Positions 20,195 to 32,056 of a stretch of 64,000 nucleotides of DNA are shown piece by piece. How positions within the stretch are numbered: the first letter of the stretch is position 1; each line of letters opens with the position of its first letter. Under the pieces are notes generated by a model that saw only the letters and a program-made list of their open reading frames with translations, was not told the DNA's origin and made no database searches. Position numbers and translations under genes: made by a program. Origin of the DNA: Chelonoidis abingdonii (taxonomy: Eukaryota > Chordata > Testudines > Testudinidae); NCBI RefSeq assembly GCF_003597395.2, contig NC_133782.1, positions 10,830,152 to 10,894,151 of the forward strand. Direction: 5' to 3'.

Positions 20195-21508
20195 GGGTAC
20201 GTCTACACTGCATGATTATTTCAAATTAGCTTAAACCGATATTACAAAACAGATCTAATAAAATCGGTTTAGCGCGTCCACAGTGGGATCACGAAATCGA
20301 TTGTTTGCGTCCATGGTCCAAAGCTACCATCGATTTCAGGAGCGGTGCACTGGGTGCATCTGTGGGGTAGCTGTCCTTCAGGCTATCCCATAGTTCCCAC
20401 TTCCGGGTTGAGAGCACAGTGCCTGATGGGCAGAAAAATTGCCCGGGCTCTGGTGAGCCTCGGGTACAGCACCCCTACCCTTTGTGAAGGAGCAGCAGAA
20501 CAAACCCTTTGGCGCCTTGGTTTCCCGAGTGCATTGAGCAACCCCTAACGCCATAGCACAGCAATCATGGACTCCTGCAGATCACAAACGGTAATCCTGA
20601 CCGTTGTCAACACCTCGCTCTAACTCTCTGCCAGCAGCATTCAGTACACAGAGGGTGATCATTTAAACAGTACTAACAAGGAATTATTCTATTTTACGAT
20701 CTACTTTCACGTGCTGGGGGGGGGAGGAGAGACTGACGAGAGCTGTTTTCCGTGAACCACGGCAAGACACCGTGTATTAAGCTACAGGACATTGGGGCGC
20801 TCAGCCAAGAATGCAAATAGTTTTCAGAGACTTGCTGTGGAGACTGGTAGCTGTAGTCCTCATTACCCCCCCTCTCCCCTCCATGAGCATGAAAGAACCG
20901 TTTGAAGTCTCTGGCTTTCCCGTTACGGTTGTCACGCACGCTTGTGTATCACCCTGGAGATTTATTTTTCAAACGCTTTGGCATTTCCTGTTCTTTAACG
21001 GAGCCTCTGGATATAAAACAGATTTGTCTCACCATACAAGCCGATCAGATCTAGTAATCTCCCCCGTAAGGTTCAAATGCAGGAGCTTACTTTTGCATTT
21101 GAACTGCATCGCCTGCCCACCTGCGTGCTGATCAGAGCTGGACACGTGAAAGCAGGAAAATGTCATTCTAAAGGTCAATCGGGGCTTTTCCTGTTTACCT
21201 GGCAACTCCGCATTATCGAGTTCGGAATTGGCGGACCAGAGCGGTCAGTTTGGATGCACTTGTGGATACACCTCTAGGAGGCCCAATAATGTCGATAATT
21301 CCGTCCACACACGAACCCTAATCCGGAGTTATCACTTTCGAATTTAGCGCTACTACTGGTCCCTCTCGTCTGGGAGTGGGAGGAGTTCCGAAATCGATTT
21401 AAGGAGCCGTTTAACTCGATATTAATGACGACGTCGTGTGAACGGGTACAGCGTTAAATCGGTATATCGGCCATTAAACCGATTTAAAGTCGCAGTGTAG
21501 ACCTGGCC
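20195..21508. mobile_element. Harbinger element, internally deleted
   Basis: A 1314-bp element with inverted ends GGGTACGTCTACACTGC and, on the minus strand, GGCCAGGTCTACACTGCG. The 3-bp target duplication TGA is intact on both sides (20192-20194 and 21509-21511). Subterminal arms rich in AAATCGGTTT-like runs match in inverted orientation. Near 20568 it keeps a transposase-like start (MDSCRSQ) after a 5' leader similar to the one in the 2241 element, but the DDE domain is gone. It is non-autonomous. Confidence 0.85.
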
Positions 21509-21874
21509 TGAGTCTCTGTACTGTGTATCCTTTTGTAGATATTTGTTTTTTAACAGATTTTGACTTACTGTTGCAACACAGCTGCTGCTTCTATAGTCCA
21601 TCTTGGAAAGTTTCCATCGTAAATTGCTTTTTAAGTACTAATTTCTCAACTGTGCTGAAACTTAGCATACCCTGATCTTCAGAAGTCAAAATAATAATTT
21701 CACTCAATTTCAAATGAATTCTTTGCTGCACTAATGATGAACTGTGTCTTGTTACATTTTTGGCATAAGCTATATATTGATTTCCAAGAGGGATCCTCTA
21801 GCATTAGGTAATAGAGTCAGATGAACAGCAGCTTGTAATTTTGTAGTGCGCACCAGCATCTGCAGTGAGAGAGG

Positions 21875-23101
21875 ATGGATCCCGCACTTCTCTCCTATGC
21901 GCTTTTAGCTGTCGTGAGGACATCACGCATAGCAGAACAGTTACTCACAAAGTTAGCAGAGGATGAATCACAGGCACCCAAGTGTCATATAGACAGCAGC
22001 AGCTTATCAGTGCTTTGTGCATTCACAGAGCAGCTGCATACAGTAGACTGTCGCTTTTCAGCTAGGGAAACAAGCACTGATTGGTGGGATCGCATTGTCT
22101 TGCAGGTGTGGGAAGACAACCAGTGGGTACAGAACTTTAGGATGCGTAAAGCAACCTTTGTGGAGCTATTTGCTGATCTGTTCCCGACCTGCGGCTCAAG
22201 GACACCAGAATGAGGGCTGCCTTTCGGTAGAGAAATGTGTTGCAATTGCTGTGTGGAAGCTGGCAAATCCAGACTTCTACTGGTCAGTTGCAAATCAGTT
22301 TGGATTAGGAAAGTCCACGTTGAGACTGTATTACTCCAAGTATGCAGGGCAATAAATTGCATCCTACTGCATAGGACCATGACTCTGGGAGATGTGCATG
22401 AAATAGTGGATGGCTTTGCAGAAATGGATTTTCCTAACTGGGTGGGGCGATTGATAACACACATTCCAATTTTAGCGCCAGACCACCTTGCCTCTGAATA
22501 CATCGATAGGAAGAGATACTTCTCCATAGTGTTTTAGGCGCATGTGGATCACCGGGGGAATTTCATGGACATCAGTGCAGGCTGGTCTGGAAAGGTGCAT
22601 GACACACGCATCTTCAGGAACAATAGTCTGTACAGAAAGCTGCAGGCGGGGACTTTCTTTCCAGACCACACGTTCACAGGGGGGGAATGTGGAAATGCCC
22701 ATAGTAATTCTGGGAGATCTGGCTTAGCCTTTACAGCCCTGGCTCATGAAACCTTACACAGGGCACCTGGACAGCAGCAAGGAGCATTTTAACAACAGGC
22801 TGAGCAGGTGCCACATGGTAGTCAAATGTGCCTCTGGCCGATTGAAAGCTCACTGGAAGTGTTTAAATAGCAGGCTAGACCTTACCGAGGATAATATTCC
22901 TGTGGTCATAGCTGCGTGCTGCATTTTGCATAATCTGTGTGAATCTACGAGTGAAATGTTTGCTCAGGTGTGGAGCACTGAGGCAGAGCACTTGGCTGCA
23001 CAGTTTGAATAGCCTGTTGCTAGGGCTATCAGAGGAGCCCAGAGGGCTGCTATTAACATCAGAGAGGCTTTGAGGAACCACTTTGACAATGACGGGCAGT
23101 A
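21875..23101 (+). pseudogene. Harbinger DDE transposase, multiple frameshifts
   Basis: Homologous to the transposase at 2591-3850. It starts at ATG 21875 (MDPALLSYALLAVVRTS). WWDRIVLQVWEDNQWVQNF aligns with the WWDRIVLQIWDD block of the other copy. Frames change near 22200, 22350, 22540, 22730 and again later, with stops between them. The first catalytic region is damaged: where the other copy has GGAIDGTHIPI this one reads GRLITHIPI, so the first Asp is missing. The C-terminal block (AEHLAAQFE) ends near 23012, with weaker similarity to 23101. Confidence 0.8.
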
Positions 23102-23235
23102 ACACGTCTGCTTTGGAGTTGCTTCCCTGTTGCATCCATGTAAAAATTTGGGGCCCAAGATCCATGCAACACAATGCTTTAGAAGCCTGTTTCCAAGAGT
23201 GAATTGATTGCTATATGCTTTTGTAGAACCCAGAA

Positions 23236-23275
23236 TAAAAACGCTGTACCATTAAATACCTTCACCTTATTTATT
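23236..23275. terminator. Convergent poly(A) signals of the third Harbinger
   Basis: AATAAA on the plus strand at 23236-23241 serves the transposase. TTTATT at 23270-23275 reads AATAAA on the minus strand for the Myb/SANT gene. The 28-bp gap resembles the 32-bp gap at 3957-3990. Confidence 0.55.
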
Positions 23276-24189
23276 GTTAAAAAGGGTAAAACCTCACAAC
23301 TGTGTGTATCTCCAGCTATCATTGTGCAAGCTGTGAAAGGGAGTGGAGTGATGGGGAAATTCAGGAGTGCTGTGAAATGAAAAGGAATGTGTGAGCATAG
23401 AGGGGGTGGGGTGGCAAAGAATTGTGCATCTGCTGCAGTGGCGCTTGAACTCGGATCTGCTCAGTCTGCAGCTGTATCAAAGACTTGAGCATTTCTGTCT
23501 GATCCTCCATAACTTTTTTATTATCCACTCTGTCGCTTGCCTAACAAAAGCAGCATTCTCTTTTCTGTCCTGCCGTTCGGCTTCCTAGCACTCTTTCCAC
23601 TTCCTGGTCTGTCTCTCATCGCGCTGCAGCACCTCGTGGAACATCTCCTCTTCGCTGCACTTAGGTTTTTTTCTTGTCTGCCGCAGCCAGTTCACGGGGG
23701 TGCATGATGTGTTCTTCAAGGTCTGTGCTGAACAGAAGAGGGATTGTTACATTCCAGCAAATGATTGAAACATTTTAGTAAAAAGGACACTTTGCTAGTA
23801 GAAATCACTTTCTCTCTGAGACTGTAGACAGGCACACAACCCTGCGAGCAACCCAATCATGGTGAGTGTCGGGAGTAGGGGAAAGGCGGTTGTGCATATG
23901 GACAAAAAGGTCACGGCTTTCAAGGCAGTTTTTCAGGGAACTCATTCTATAATTATCCCACACTTTTTCACAGGCGGCCAACTTGCTGGCTGACATCTTA
24001 CTGCTGAAAGTCGTCAGAGAAATCAGGGCTCAGCTGCTGAATGCTTGCGCTTTCACCCTGGTCTATATGCAGCTCAGGCATGTGCCGCTTTGGTCCCAGC
24101 TCCAGTGATTGCTAAATGGTATGGTATAGTTTCCTGGGGGAACTAACAAGGCCCTTGGAATCTGTGGTAGAGGATTAACAAGTACCTCT

Positions 24190-24866
24190 TTGAAACTTTC
24201 CAGAGCCTCTCTCTGGAGGATTCCCTGCAGGTCTCGATGTCCACTGACACCCTGCTTGGCCTTGCAAATTAGCTGGACAGGGCAATGTCCAGCTCACAGA
24301 AAACACTACCTGCCTCCCACTTTTCAATTCCCTACACAAGCTACAGCAATTTACCCAAAGTCTCATCTGCTTCCTGCTCCCTATTGAGTACGTCTGGAGT
24401 GGAGAAAAGTTCCTGGCTGCCTGCCCCTCTGGGTGACCCTGCTGCAAGCACCACATCCTCTTCCAGCTCGACTTCTTCATCCACAATTTCAGCCTCCAGG
24501 TTACCTCCTTTCAGCTGCATGCGAAGTAGCCATGGGGCAATCAGTGATGGAGGTGGGGTCACCACTGAGGATAGCATTCAGCTCCTTATAGAAGCAACAG
24601 GTCTCAGGTGCACCACCAGAGCAATGGTTCGCCTCCTGCACCTTATGGTATACCTGCCTCAGCTCCTTTATCTGCACGCTGCACTGTTGCATGGCCCAAT
24701 CATAGCCCTTTTCGCACAAACCTTGAGAAATTTGCCCATATGTGTCCCAATTCCTGAGGATCACTCGCAGCTGCAAATGAACAGACTTCTCTTCCCATAT
24801 AGTGATCAGATCCAACAAGTCAGCGGTGGTCCAAGCGGGAGTGCATTTGGTGCAATAGCCAGCCAT
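24190..24866 (-). pseudogene. Harbinger Myb/SANT-like protein, partly intact
   Basis: From ATG 24866 an open frame of about 122 codons keeps the whole trihelix/Myb-like domain: WTTADLLDLITIWEEKSV, then QQCSVQIKELRQVYHKVQEAN, then CCFYKELNAILSG. It ends at 24501. Beyond it the acidic region (EAEIVDEEVELEEDVV) continues in another frame to about 24341, and more decayed text follows to about 24190. It is convergent with the transposase. The intact domain could in principle still be translated, but I see no sign that it is. Confidence 0.75.
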
Positions 24867-25304
24867 GCTCACTGGGAAAGCCAGCAAGCAAGGAAATGAG
24901 ATTTAAAATTCCCAGGGCTTGCAAGGGGGAGGGGTGGGTTGGCTGCAGGGGAGCGGAGTTCAAACCGCTGCCCAGAGCAGCAGCATGGGAATTGTGGGAT
25001 ACTTTCTGGAGGTCAATAAAACTGAGGAGGGGGGGAAACTGTGGTGTCTACACTGGCTATTTGTTGACAATAAAGGGAGGGGAAAAGACAAAAGTCTCTT
25101 GCAGGGATGGAAGTTTTTTGTCGACAAAACTAGGCATTTTTTTTCCGAAAAAAGTCACATTGCCGTGTGCACGCTATCGCTGTTTTTTGTTGCCAAAAGC
25201 CAGTTTTTGGCGATAAAACTTGCCAGTGTAGACAAGCCCTTAGTGTTTAGTGCAGCCTAGTTTTAAATCACTCAAATGATGCATCTAATAGCCATCTGGT
25301 TAGC

Positions 25305-25545
25305 CAACTACAAAAGCAGTTTCTCCTCCCTTGGTGTTCGCACCTCAACTGCTAGAAGAGGGCCTCGTCCTCCCTGACTGAACTAACCTCGTTGTCTCCA
25401 GACTGATTCTTGCCTGCATATTTATACCTGCCTCTGGAAATTTCCATTACATGCGCCCAACAAAGTGGGTATTCACCCACGAAAGCTTATGCTCCAATAC
25501 TTCTGTTAGTCTTTAATGTGCCACAGGACTATTTGTTGCATCTAA
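25305..25545 (+). repeat. Dispersed repeat, copy 2 of 2 full-length
   Basis: Aligns with 8985-9240: shared text CTAGAAGAGGGCCTCGTCCT and the end motif CACCCACGAAAGCTTATGCT, then TTAGTCTTTAATGTGCCACA. Same strand as copy 1. It lies just outside the right end of the third Harbinger. Confidence 0.7.
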
Positions 25546-27235
25546 TAGATTTCACTGTGTGAGGAAGTGTTCCATGATTTCAGTTTAAATCCCATTCCTT
25601 TCAGTGATGCTGTACCTCCCTGAAACACTTTACCAGCCCCTGTCCCTCCTTGGTGAATACACCCTTCAAATGTTTTGTGAACAGTTAACATTAGCCTTGT
25701 ATTGTAGTCACTGTTTAGCCAAGCTCTACTCCCAGTTACTTACATCTTCATTGAATTCAATGGGGCTACACTAATATAATTGAGAACAGAAGATGGTGTC
25801 TTTTAATCATTCCTCATAAATGATCCATTTCCTTAAAGATCTTTTTGTTTCCTCCTCTGAATTCCTTTCACTTTGTCAACATCTTGGGGGCAAAGAGGCA
25901 CGCCCAGAGTTAGCACCTGAATTCTTTTTGAAGTATGTAGCATGTTTCCACAAGCATGTTATTAATTATGAATAATTCCATCATTCCACTTTTCTGACTG
26001 TTTTCCAGCAATTCACACCTAAATATGCACATCTGGTACAAATAAAAAAAAATCTGATTTGTATGTGTTTCATATCAGACATCCAAGGATAATGACTATT
26101 TTTCCTTTGTCCATATATTTTGATCAACTCAAGTTGGTAAATCCTCTTTCGTATAATCCTGTAAGCTTCGTAATATTGCACAGGATGAGGCAGCTTTTTT
26201 GTGCTTTACTAACTATGTTTACTTTTGCTGATATGGTCAACTTCTGACGAATGTCTCATAAACAGAATAACATTTCCAGTTTGAATGTTTTCCTCCATTT
26301 GCAGCCAAAATATTTATATAATACCCCAGTCAACAAACTTGCGCAAAACTCTTTCATAAACTGGATATGTCTGCAACTGGAATAAAAATCATTTATGTGC
26401 TGCAGCAGCTGTGCCAATATACTTTGCACATCTGTAATGCCTTCCATCTGAAGATCTCAAAGCACTTAATGGGCATTAATATCTTCACTTTATAGATAGT
26501 GGCATCAAGAAATATAGGAATAGGGGTTTTTTTGTTTGTTTTTTTTCCCTTTCTTTTTTTGGAGGGAGGGAAGGGGGAACAAAGCCCAAGGTGTACAGGT
26601 GAAAATGTGTTGCAGCTGTAATGGTGCTATACAGAATTACACATGCAGGGCCTGTTGTCATTAGGGCTATGCATTTTAATGTAGCTTTGTTGAATAGGGC
26701 CTAGAGCTGGTAAATCACTGATGGGGAACACATGGGGTATATAAGTCAAAGCAGGACCTGGCCTTTATGTTCTTCTTAGCATATGTGCACCGTGCCTCGG
26801 ATGGCATGTGACCAGGATTCCTCACTGAATTTAGTCCACTTGTTGAATTATTAGCTGGAAGTGTGATGTGAATGCTGACCCATCTTTCACCCCCGTCCCC
26901 ACCGTCTTTATGCTGAAAGTGCTATAGAGCAGGGTCCCTATGTTTGCATTCTGTAAAGCAACCCATCCATGCAGAGGGCTATGTAAACAATAGCCCTGGT
27001 GTAATATAGAATTAAAGATGGCAGAATGGGTGTAAACAGTGACATTTAGGATTCCAAGGTTCAACTGAAAGTGGGATAGAAAGAATGCAGGTTTGGCATG
27101 TCTAGTTGGAAGAAACTGCAAATCCTGTATTCTGAGTGGTGGCTGCATGTGCGGGGGAGAGAGAGAGGGAATTCAGTTATTTATCTCCTTGGTGAGAAGA
27201 AAAGGTTGTTAAAGATCGCAAGAAAAAATTAATAT
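25546..27235. other. No gene seen
   Basis: AT-rich DNA. About 26440-26520 (AAGATCTCAAAGCACTTAAT and a following TTCACTTTATAGATAG) is probably a MIR-like remnant. Open frames such as 26831-27148 (minus) have no domain or splice support. Confidence 0.4.
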
Positions 27236-27264
27236 CAAATGGTTACTTACCTTTCAGTGACTGT

Positions 27265-27580
27265 GATTCTTTGAAGTGTGGTGTCCACACAGATTCCACC
27301 CATGGTGCACACATGCTGTGCACACCCAAGATCAGATTCTGTTGAAATAGCCGTTTCTATTGCACCCTGAGAGTCCTTGCTGCCACTGTAACCAAGGATA
27401 TAAGGAATGGAGCAGCCTCAACAACATCTCAGTTCCTTCACCAATAAAGAACTGTCAGGATTCCCAATAAGCAGAGACGTTGTGGACTGTGTGTGCACAA
27501 TGCATCTCTAAAAACCACAACTACAGCAGGGTAAGCAACTGTTCGTTCTTCTTTGAGTGGTTGTCCACACAGATTTCACT
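27265..27580. repeat. DIRS inverted terminal repeat and internal complementary region
   Basis: The left terminal arm (27265-27299) and the internal copy (27546-27580) share text of the form TTCTTTGA...GTCCACACAGATT. The right terminal arm (32011-32042) is the inverted partner. Circular DIRS intermediates use this arrangement in place of LTRs. Confidence 0.6.
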
Positions 27581-28102
27581 CTTGGTGACTAGCGAGCAGT
27601 ATTCTGTTTGTGGAGGTGGGTTAGAGGAGTCCTGTTTACCTATCAGTTAAAGGACCTCCGTACCCAAGCCTGCAGCTGATCTAGAAGTTTGCACCAAGGT
27701 GTGGTGAACAGAAAAAGTGTGGACTGAACTTCAAGTCACTACCCTACAAATCTCAGTCAATGGAACATATTCAAAGAGATGGTGGAAGCTGCTTGGGCTC
27801 TAGTTGACTGAGATCTGATGTGCCCAGGAGGCTTTCTGGGGTAGCACATAGCAGGTATATATGCAATCCAAAATGTACTTAGGCAGTCTCTGCAAGGATA
27901 TTTGTTGCCCTCTCATTCATACAGCAAATGCAACAAACAGTCTTGGTGATGCAGATTTTGTCTTTCTACTGCGACAGGAGTAGATCAATGCTGTAACGAT
28001 ATCCCTCGTGGAGTTTAGCCTCAGCGAGGAAAGAATAACATTTTGGAAAAAAGACTTGTAGATGAATAGATTGTCTGTCTGTCAGAATTTCACATGAAGC
28101 AA

Positions 28103-28492
28103 TCATGAACAGGTATTTTGGGTGAGGCCTGTCTTGTGAAAGATGCTGTGGTGGGGAGGGGCTGTCAGGAGCACCCGTATCTCCCCTATTCTCTTGAACG
28201 AGGTAATCGTCACCAGGAAGGCCATCTTCATGGACAGATGATAGAGGGACCAGATAGCCGTGGGCTCAGAGGGAGAGTCTATCGCAGCAATTGGCACTAT
28301 GTTGAGATTCCATGGAGGATGGGGTTCTGTGATTGGTAGAAAGGCATGGGTAAGACCTTGGAGAAATTTCCTCCTGACAGAATGAGAAGATACTACATGG
28401 CCCTGCACCAGGGTATGGCTCAGTGAGATTGCAGCCAGGTTAACCTTAACTGAGCTGAGACAGTCCTGACTGAGCAAGAGCAAGTAGCCCAA
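28103..28492 (-). pseudogene. DIRS tyrosine recombinase fragment
   Basis: This part would have inserted the element by site-specific recombination, in place of a DDE integrase. The open stretch starts with a SAM-like N-terminal domain (YLLLLSQDCLSSVKVNLAAIS), goes through FLQGLTHAF and PPWNLNIV, and reaches TSFKRIGEIRVL, where the Arg corresponds to the first catalytic Arg of the family. The C-terminal His/Arg/Tyr residues are not in this frame, so the enzyme is truncated or shifted. Confidence 0.68.
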
Positions 28493-28753
28493 AATATTGG
28501 GGATCGTCCCTTGCAGAGAAGCACCGTGTTGTCATTTGGACCAAACAGAGAACTGTTTCTATTTGGCTTGGCAAGTTCATCTCATTGAGGGCTTTCTGTT
28601 GTGACATAGGGTGTTCAGGACCACCACAGAGCAGTCTTTTGCAGTAGCTGTCAGCCCGCCAACATCCAAGGTGTCAGGTATAGGGACTCTGAGGCTGGAT
28701 GAAGGACCTGACCATTGCTTGAGATAGAAGGATGAACTTTAGAATGGACAATC

Positions 28754-29149
28754 TCAGTATTCAGAGTACCAGAACTGCCTGGCCCAAGCTGGGTCTATTA
28801 GGATGATAGTCCCTGCATCTTGCCTTAGCTTTACCCCAGAGAGTACAAGTGTTGATGGAAAGGCATACCTCAGACCTGGACTCTGAGGGATGAGAAAGGC
28901 ATGTGTGAAGCATCTGTTCTTGCCTCGTTTGGAGCAGAATCGCTGACACTTGTTGTTGTGGTACATTATGAACAGATCTATTGTTGGATATCCCCCATCT
29001 GAGGAAGACGATATGCAGGATTTGAGGACCACTCGTGGCTCTGGGAGATCCCTGCTAAGCTCATCCACTATAGTGGGCTGAAGGCCAGAGAGATGGAGAG
29101 TTGTCATGGTGACGTGTTCCAGTTCCTCACACATGGCCTCTTGGCGCAA
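28754..29149 (-). pseudogene. DIRS RNase H-region fragment
   Basis: Minus-strand text VDELSRDLPEP and YPTIDLFIMYHNNKCQRFCS followed by LRYAFPSTLVLSGV and ILIDPAWARQFW is characteristic of the segment after RNase H in DIRS and related vertebrate retroelements. It lies upstream of the recombinase fragment in the same direction. Its upstream side is cut by the CR1 insertion at 29172. Confidence 0.65.
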
Positions 29150-29171
29150 AGAGGATGACTGTGCTCCTCTT

Positions 29172-29480
29172 TCATAGAATCATAGACTTTAAGGTCAGAA
29201 GGGACCATTATGATCATCTAGTCTGACCTCCTGCACAACACAGGCCACAGAATCTCACCTACCCACTCCTGTATCAAACCTGTGTCTGAGTCATTGAAGT
29301 CCTCAAATCATGGTTTAAAGACATCAAGATGCAGAGAATCTTCCAGCAAGTGACCTGTGCCCCATGCTGCAGAGAAAGGCGAACCCCCCCCAGGACCTCT
29401 GCCAATCTGCCCTGGAGGAAAATTCCTTTCGAACCCCAAATATGGTGATCAGCTAAACCCTGAGCATGTGGGCAATCCTC
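29172..29480 (-). mobile_element. CR1 LINE 3' end inserted in the DIRS element
   Basis: The plus strand reads TTCATAGAATCATAGACTTT, then GGTCAGAAGGGACCATTATG and ATCTAGTCTGACCTCCTGCA, the reverse complement of a CR1 3'UTR. The insertion is in the same orientation as the host DIRS element and splits its pol region. It is 5'-truncated. Confidence 0.8.
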
Positions 29481-32056
29481 CTTTCCGATGAATGTAATGT
29501 ATTGCCATGGTGTTGTCTGTAAGCTCCTGCCTGGTAATGCCTCAAAAGACAGGTAGGGATGCCTTGGATGCCAGGCAAAATACTCCAAGTTCAGGCACAT
29601 TGAGATGAAGGGAGACCTTGGGGACTGACCAAATATCTCAGTTTTTTAGGTGACCCACATGGGTTCCTTACCCTGGGGTGGAGGTGTGCATAACTAATTT
29701 TTGATGGAAGAAACATGAAGAACAGAACTTGTTGCATACCTGATCTGATTGCATCCACCAATCCAGCGATGACAAGATCTCTCTAGGAAGGGAGACCCTC
29801 TTGTCCATGTTGTCTCAGATAAACTGATCTCAACCACCTTTGCAGCAGTGAAAGGTAAAGTTTGGCAAGCTGTGTGATGTGTATGTATGTGCCAGCACTT
29901 GACCCAGAACCTTCAAACAGGTTCTCACCTGCATTGTAACTTGAAACTGTCATGTGATACCTATCATAGTGCAGCCCCTCTGAGGCAGGTATGCTCCCAA
30001 CAATTTGATGCTGTGAGTTTGGTGTCAGCGTGGATTTGATGCTTTACTTTTGGTGTCATTGTTAATTTGTCCTTGTTGACCCTGTATGCCAAAAAGATCT
30101 AGCCTTTGGGTCTTTTTCCCTGGAAGTGGTTCTTTACTGTTGCCTGGGATCCATGGGTGGAATTCTAGAAGAAGTTAATGTTATCCTGAGCCAGCACCTG
30201 CTATCTCCTGTCTGCATATGTGAAGGTCGCAGAGATGGATATGGGGAGTGCCATATGACCTTTGCAGGTTCCAAAAGCCCTTTGTCAATAGGAAAGGCTG
30301 TCCTTTCCTATAGATGATGAGATGAGATGATGAGAGTTGGAGGATGTCCAGATATTTGTTGTTTTTTCTTGAATTATCTTGAGAGGGGCACCCAAGGTGC
30401 CCACTAGTCTCCTCAAGAGATCTTGAAATGCCTTTAACTCAAAAATTAAGTTAAGAAAAGTTAGTTGTCTCCTTTGGTGATGAGGAGGAGATGGCCAGAG
30501 GTCAGCAGAGAGATTATCTCTGCTGGGTTCTTGTTCTTCCTCCATATGTTGTTGATGCACTAGGGTTAATACCAGAGCCGGCTGCAATACCTGTTTTGAG
30601 GAAGGCTACCTTGGTCTGGAGACAGCAGAATAAGCTGGTTTCTTGACATAGGGACTGATACCTCAAGGTGACAATAAGACAAGACTAGAAGGGATACTGC
30701 AGGAGAGGAGGGCACACTAACTTGACAGTTCCCTTCTGGAGCCTGTGGACTCAGGGGTGCCTCTCAGGGATTCCATCTTCTATTGTCTGTGTCCACTGAG
30801 TTGTTCATGGTGGACATGGATCTCATTCCAAGAAAGATGATCTGCTGTGTTCCCCAAAGGAGACCAAAAAGGCAAAGTCATCTTCCATAGACAGAGCATC
30901 CCCTGTCAAGTCTATGGCCACCACCACCGAGTTGAAAGAGGGAGCCATTGTATTTATTGCTTCCCTCAGTCGGTTCCAGGATTAGAGACTCTGGTATTGG
31001 TCCCACCACAAAGTCTGCTGGCACTAAGAAGTGTGGTGGTGTGAGTAAAGCTTTTGGTACTGAATGGTTGGTCAGTGCCAAATGAGCAACTGGCATCACT
31101 GAGTTCAGTGCCAATGAGCCTGGTATGGGTTTTCTCAGCACTGTAGTCATCATCCTGAAGTTGTCTGCTGCTGGCGTACCTGCGTCAGTCGCCTAAGCAG
31201 TACTGGAATTAGTGCAGTGCTTACTGTGAGAAGCGATCTGTGCTGGTTTCACCATGGAGTTCAGCAAGGCCCAGCCTTGTGGCTCTGAGAAGATGCCTAA
31301 GGGAAGGGTTTCTTGGGAACTTCTGCTAAGCAGAGCGGAACAGCAAGGTTTCTGGTAGTCCCATGAGGCCGGGATGGTGTCGTGGCTCACCAGGGCACTG
31401 GAGGAGTGTGAGTGACCTGAAAGTGGTGATCTCTCCAGTTGTTTCACAGGGTCAGATGAAGCTTGTACAGACCTCTCCAGAAGATGAAACTTCAATCTCC
31501 CTTCTCTCTCTCAAAGTGTGCTTGGAAAATGTGCTGCACGTGCCCATCTCCTAGACAGAGAAGGTCCCTCAGGCGGCTGTCATTCCTGGGCATCATGGTA
31601 TCGCACAAGGAGCCAATCCTAAATTCTGGAGACTTGCTTTTGGCCATTTTAGACTCTGTATAGGAGGAGGAAGGAGAATATCTTGGGCCTTGTACATGGG
31701 GTTGTGATAGCAAGAACCATTAACCTTATTAAAACGACAATAGAGAAGTCTTAGTTTTTCAATCCATCCTTGTTTTTTAATGATCTAAGAACTATAATTA
31801 CTAAAATAACAGGTCTGCAGATCTAAGTGGTGAACTGCCAGGGTCTGTGCCTCAGCCACAGGTGGTAAGAAGGAACTGAGATGCAGTTGAGGCCACCTCA
31901 CCTCTGACACCCGCAGTACAAGGGCTCCCAAAGCATAGATGTGGCCCCGGTGCATGCTGCTATTTCAAAAGAATCTGTTCTGGCATGTATGGGACATATA
32001 TGCACCGACAGTGGAATCTGTACGGATAGTCACTCGAAGAACAAAATGTTCTGGCA

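Larger units (their letters stand above)
21840..25239 (+). mobile_element. Harbinger element, left-truncated
   Basis: It carries the same two convergent genes as the element at 2241, with diverged sequence. The right end, read on the minus strand, is GGGCTTGTCTACACTGGCAA (25239 inward). No matching left end is visible between 21512 and 21875, so the left terminus is lost or too decayed to see, and the left limit is approximate. The text near the right end has the GTCGACAAAA-type motif of one reptile Harbinger family. Confidence 0.75.
27236..32056 (-). mobile_element. DIRS-like tyrosine-recombinase retrotransposon
   Basis: The outer ends are inverted: 27265-27299 (starting GATTCTTTGAAGTGTGGTGT) matches the reverse complement of 32011-32042 (TTCTTCGAGTGAC...CAGATTCCAC). 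A third related copy lies inside at 27546-27580, as expected for the internal complementary region of DIRS elements. Minus-strand pol remnants follow the DIRS order: RNase H-like part (29149-28754) then tyrosine recombinase (28492-28103). The gag and RT part should be at 31.9-29.5 kb but is too decayed to mark. A CR1 piece sits at 29172-29480. It is non-functional. Confidence 0.7.

Noticed and set aside
21985..22527. A 180-codon minus-strand frame
   Set aside because: It is the antisense of the decayed Harbinger transposase on the plus strand.
24285..24899. A 204-codon plus-strand frame
   Set aside because: It is the antisense shadow of the Harbinger Myb/SANT gene on the minus strand.
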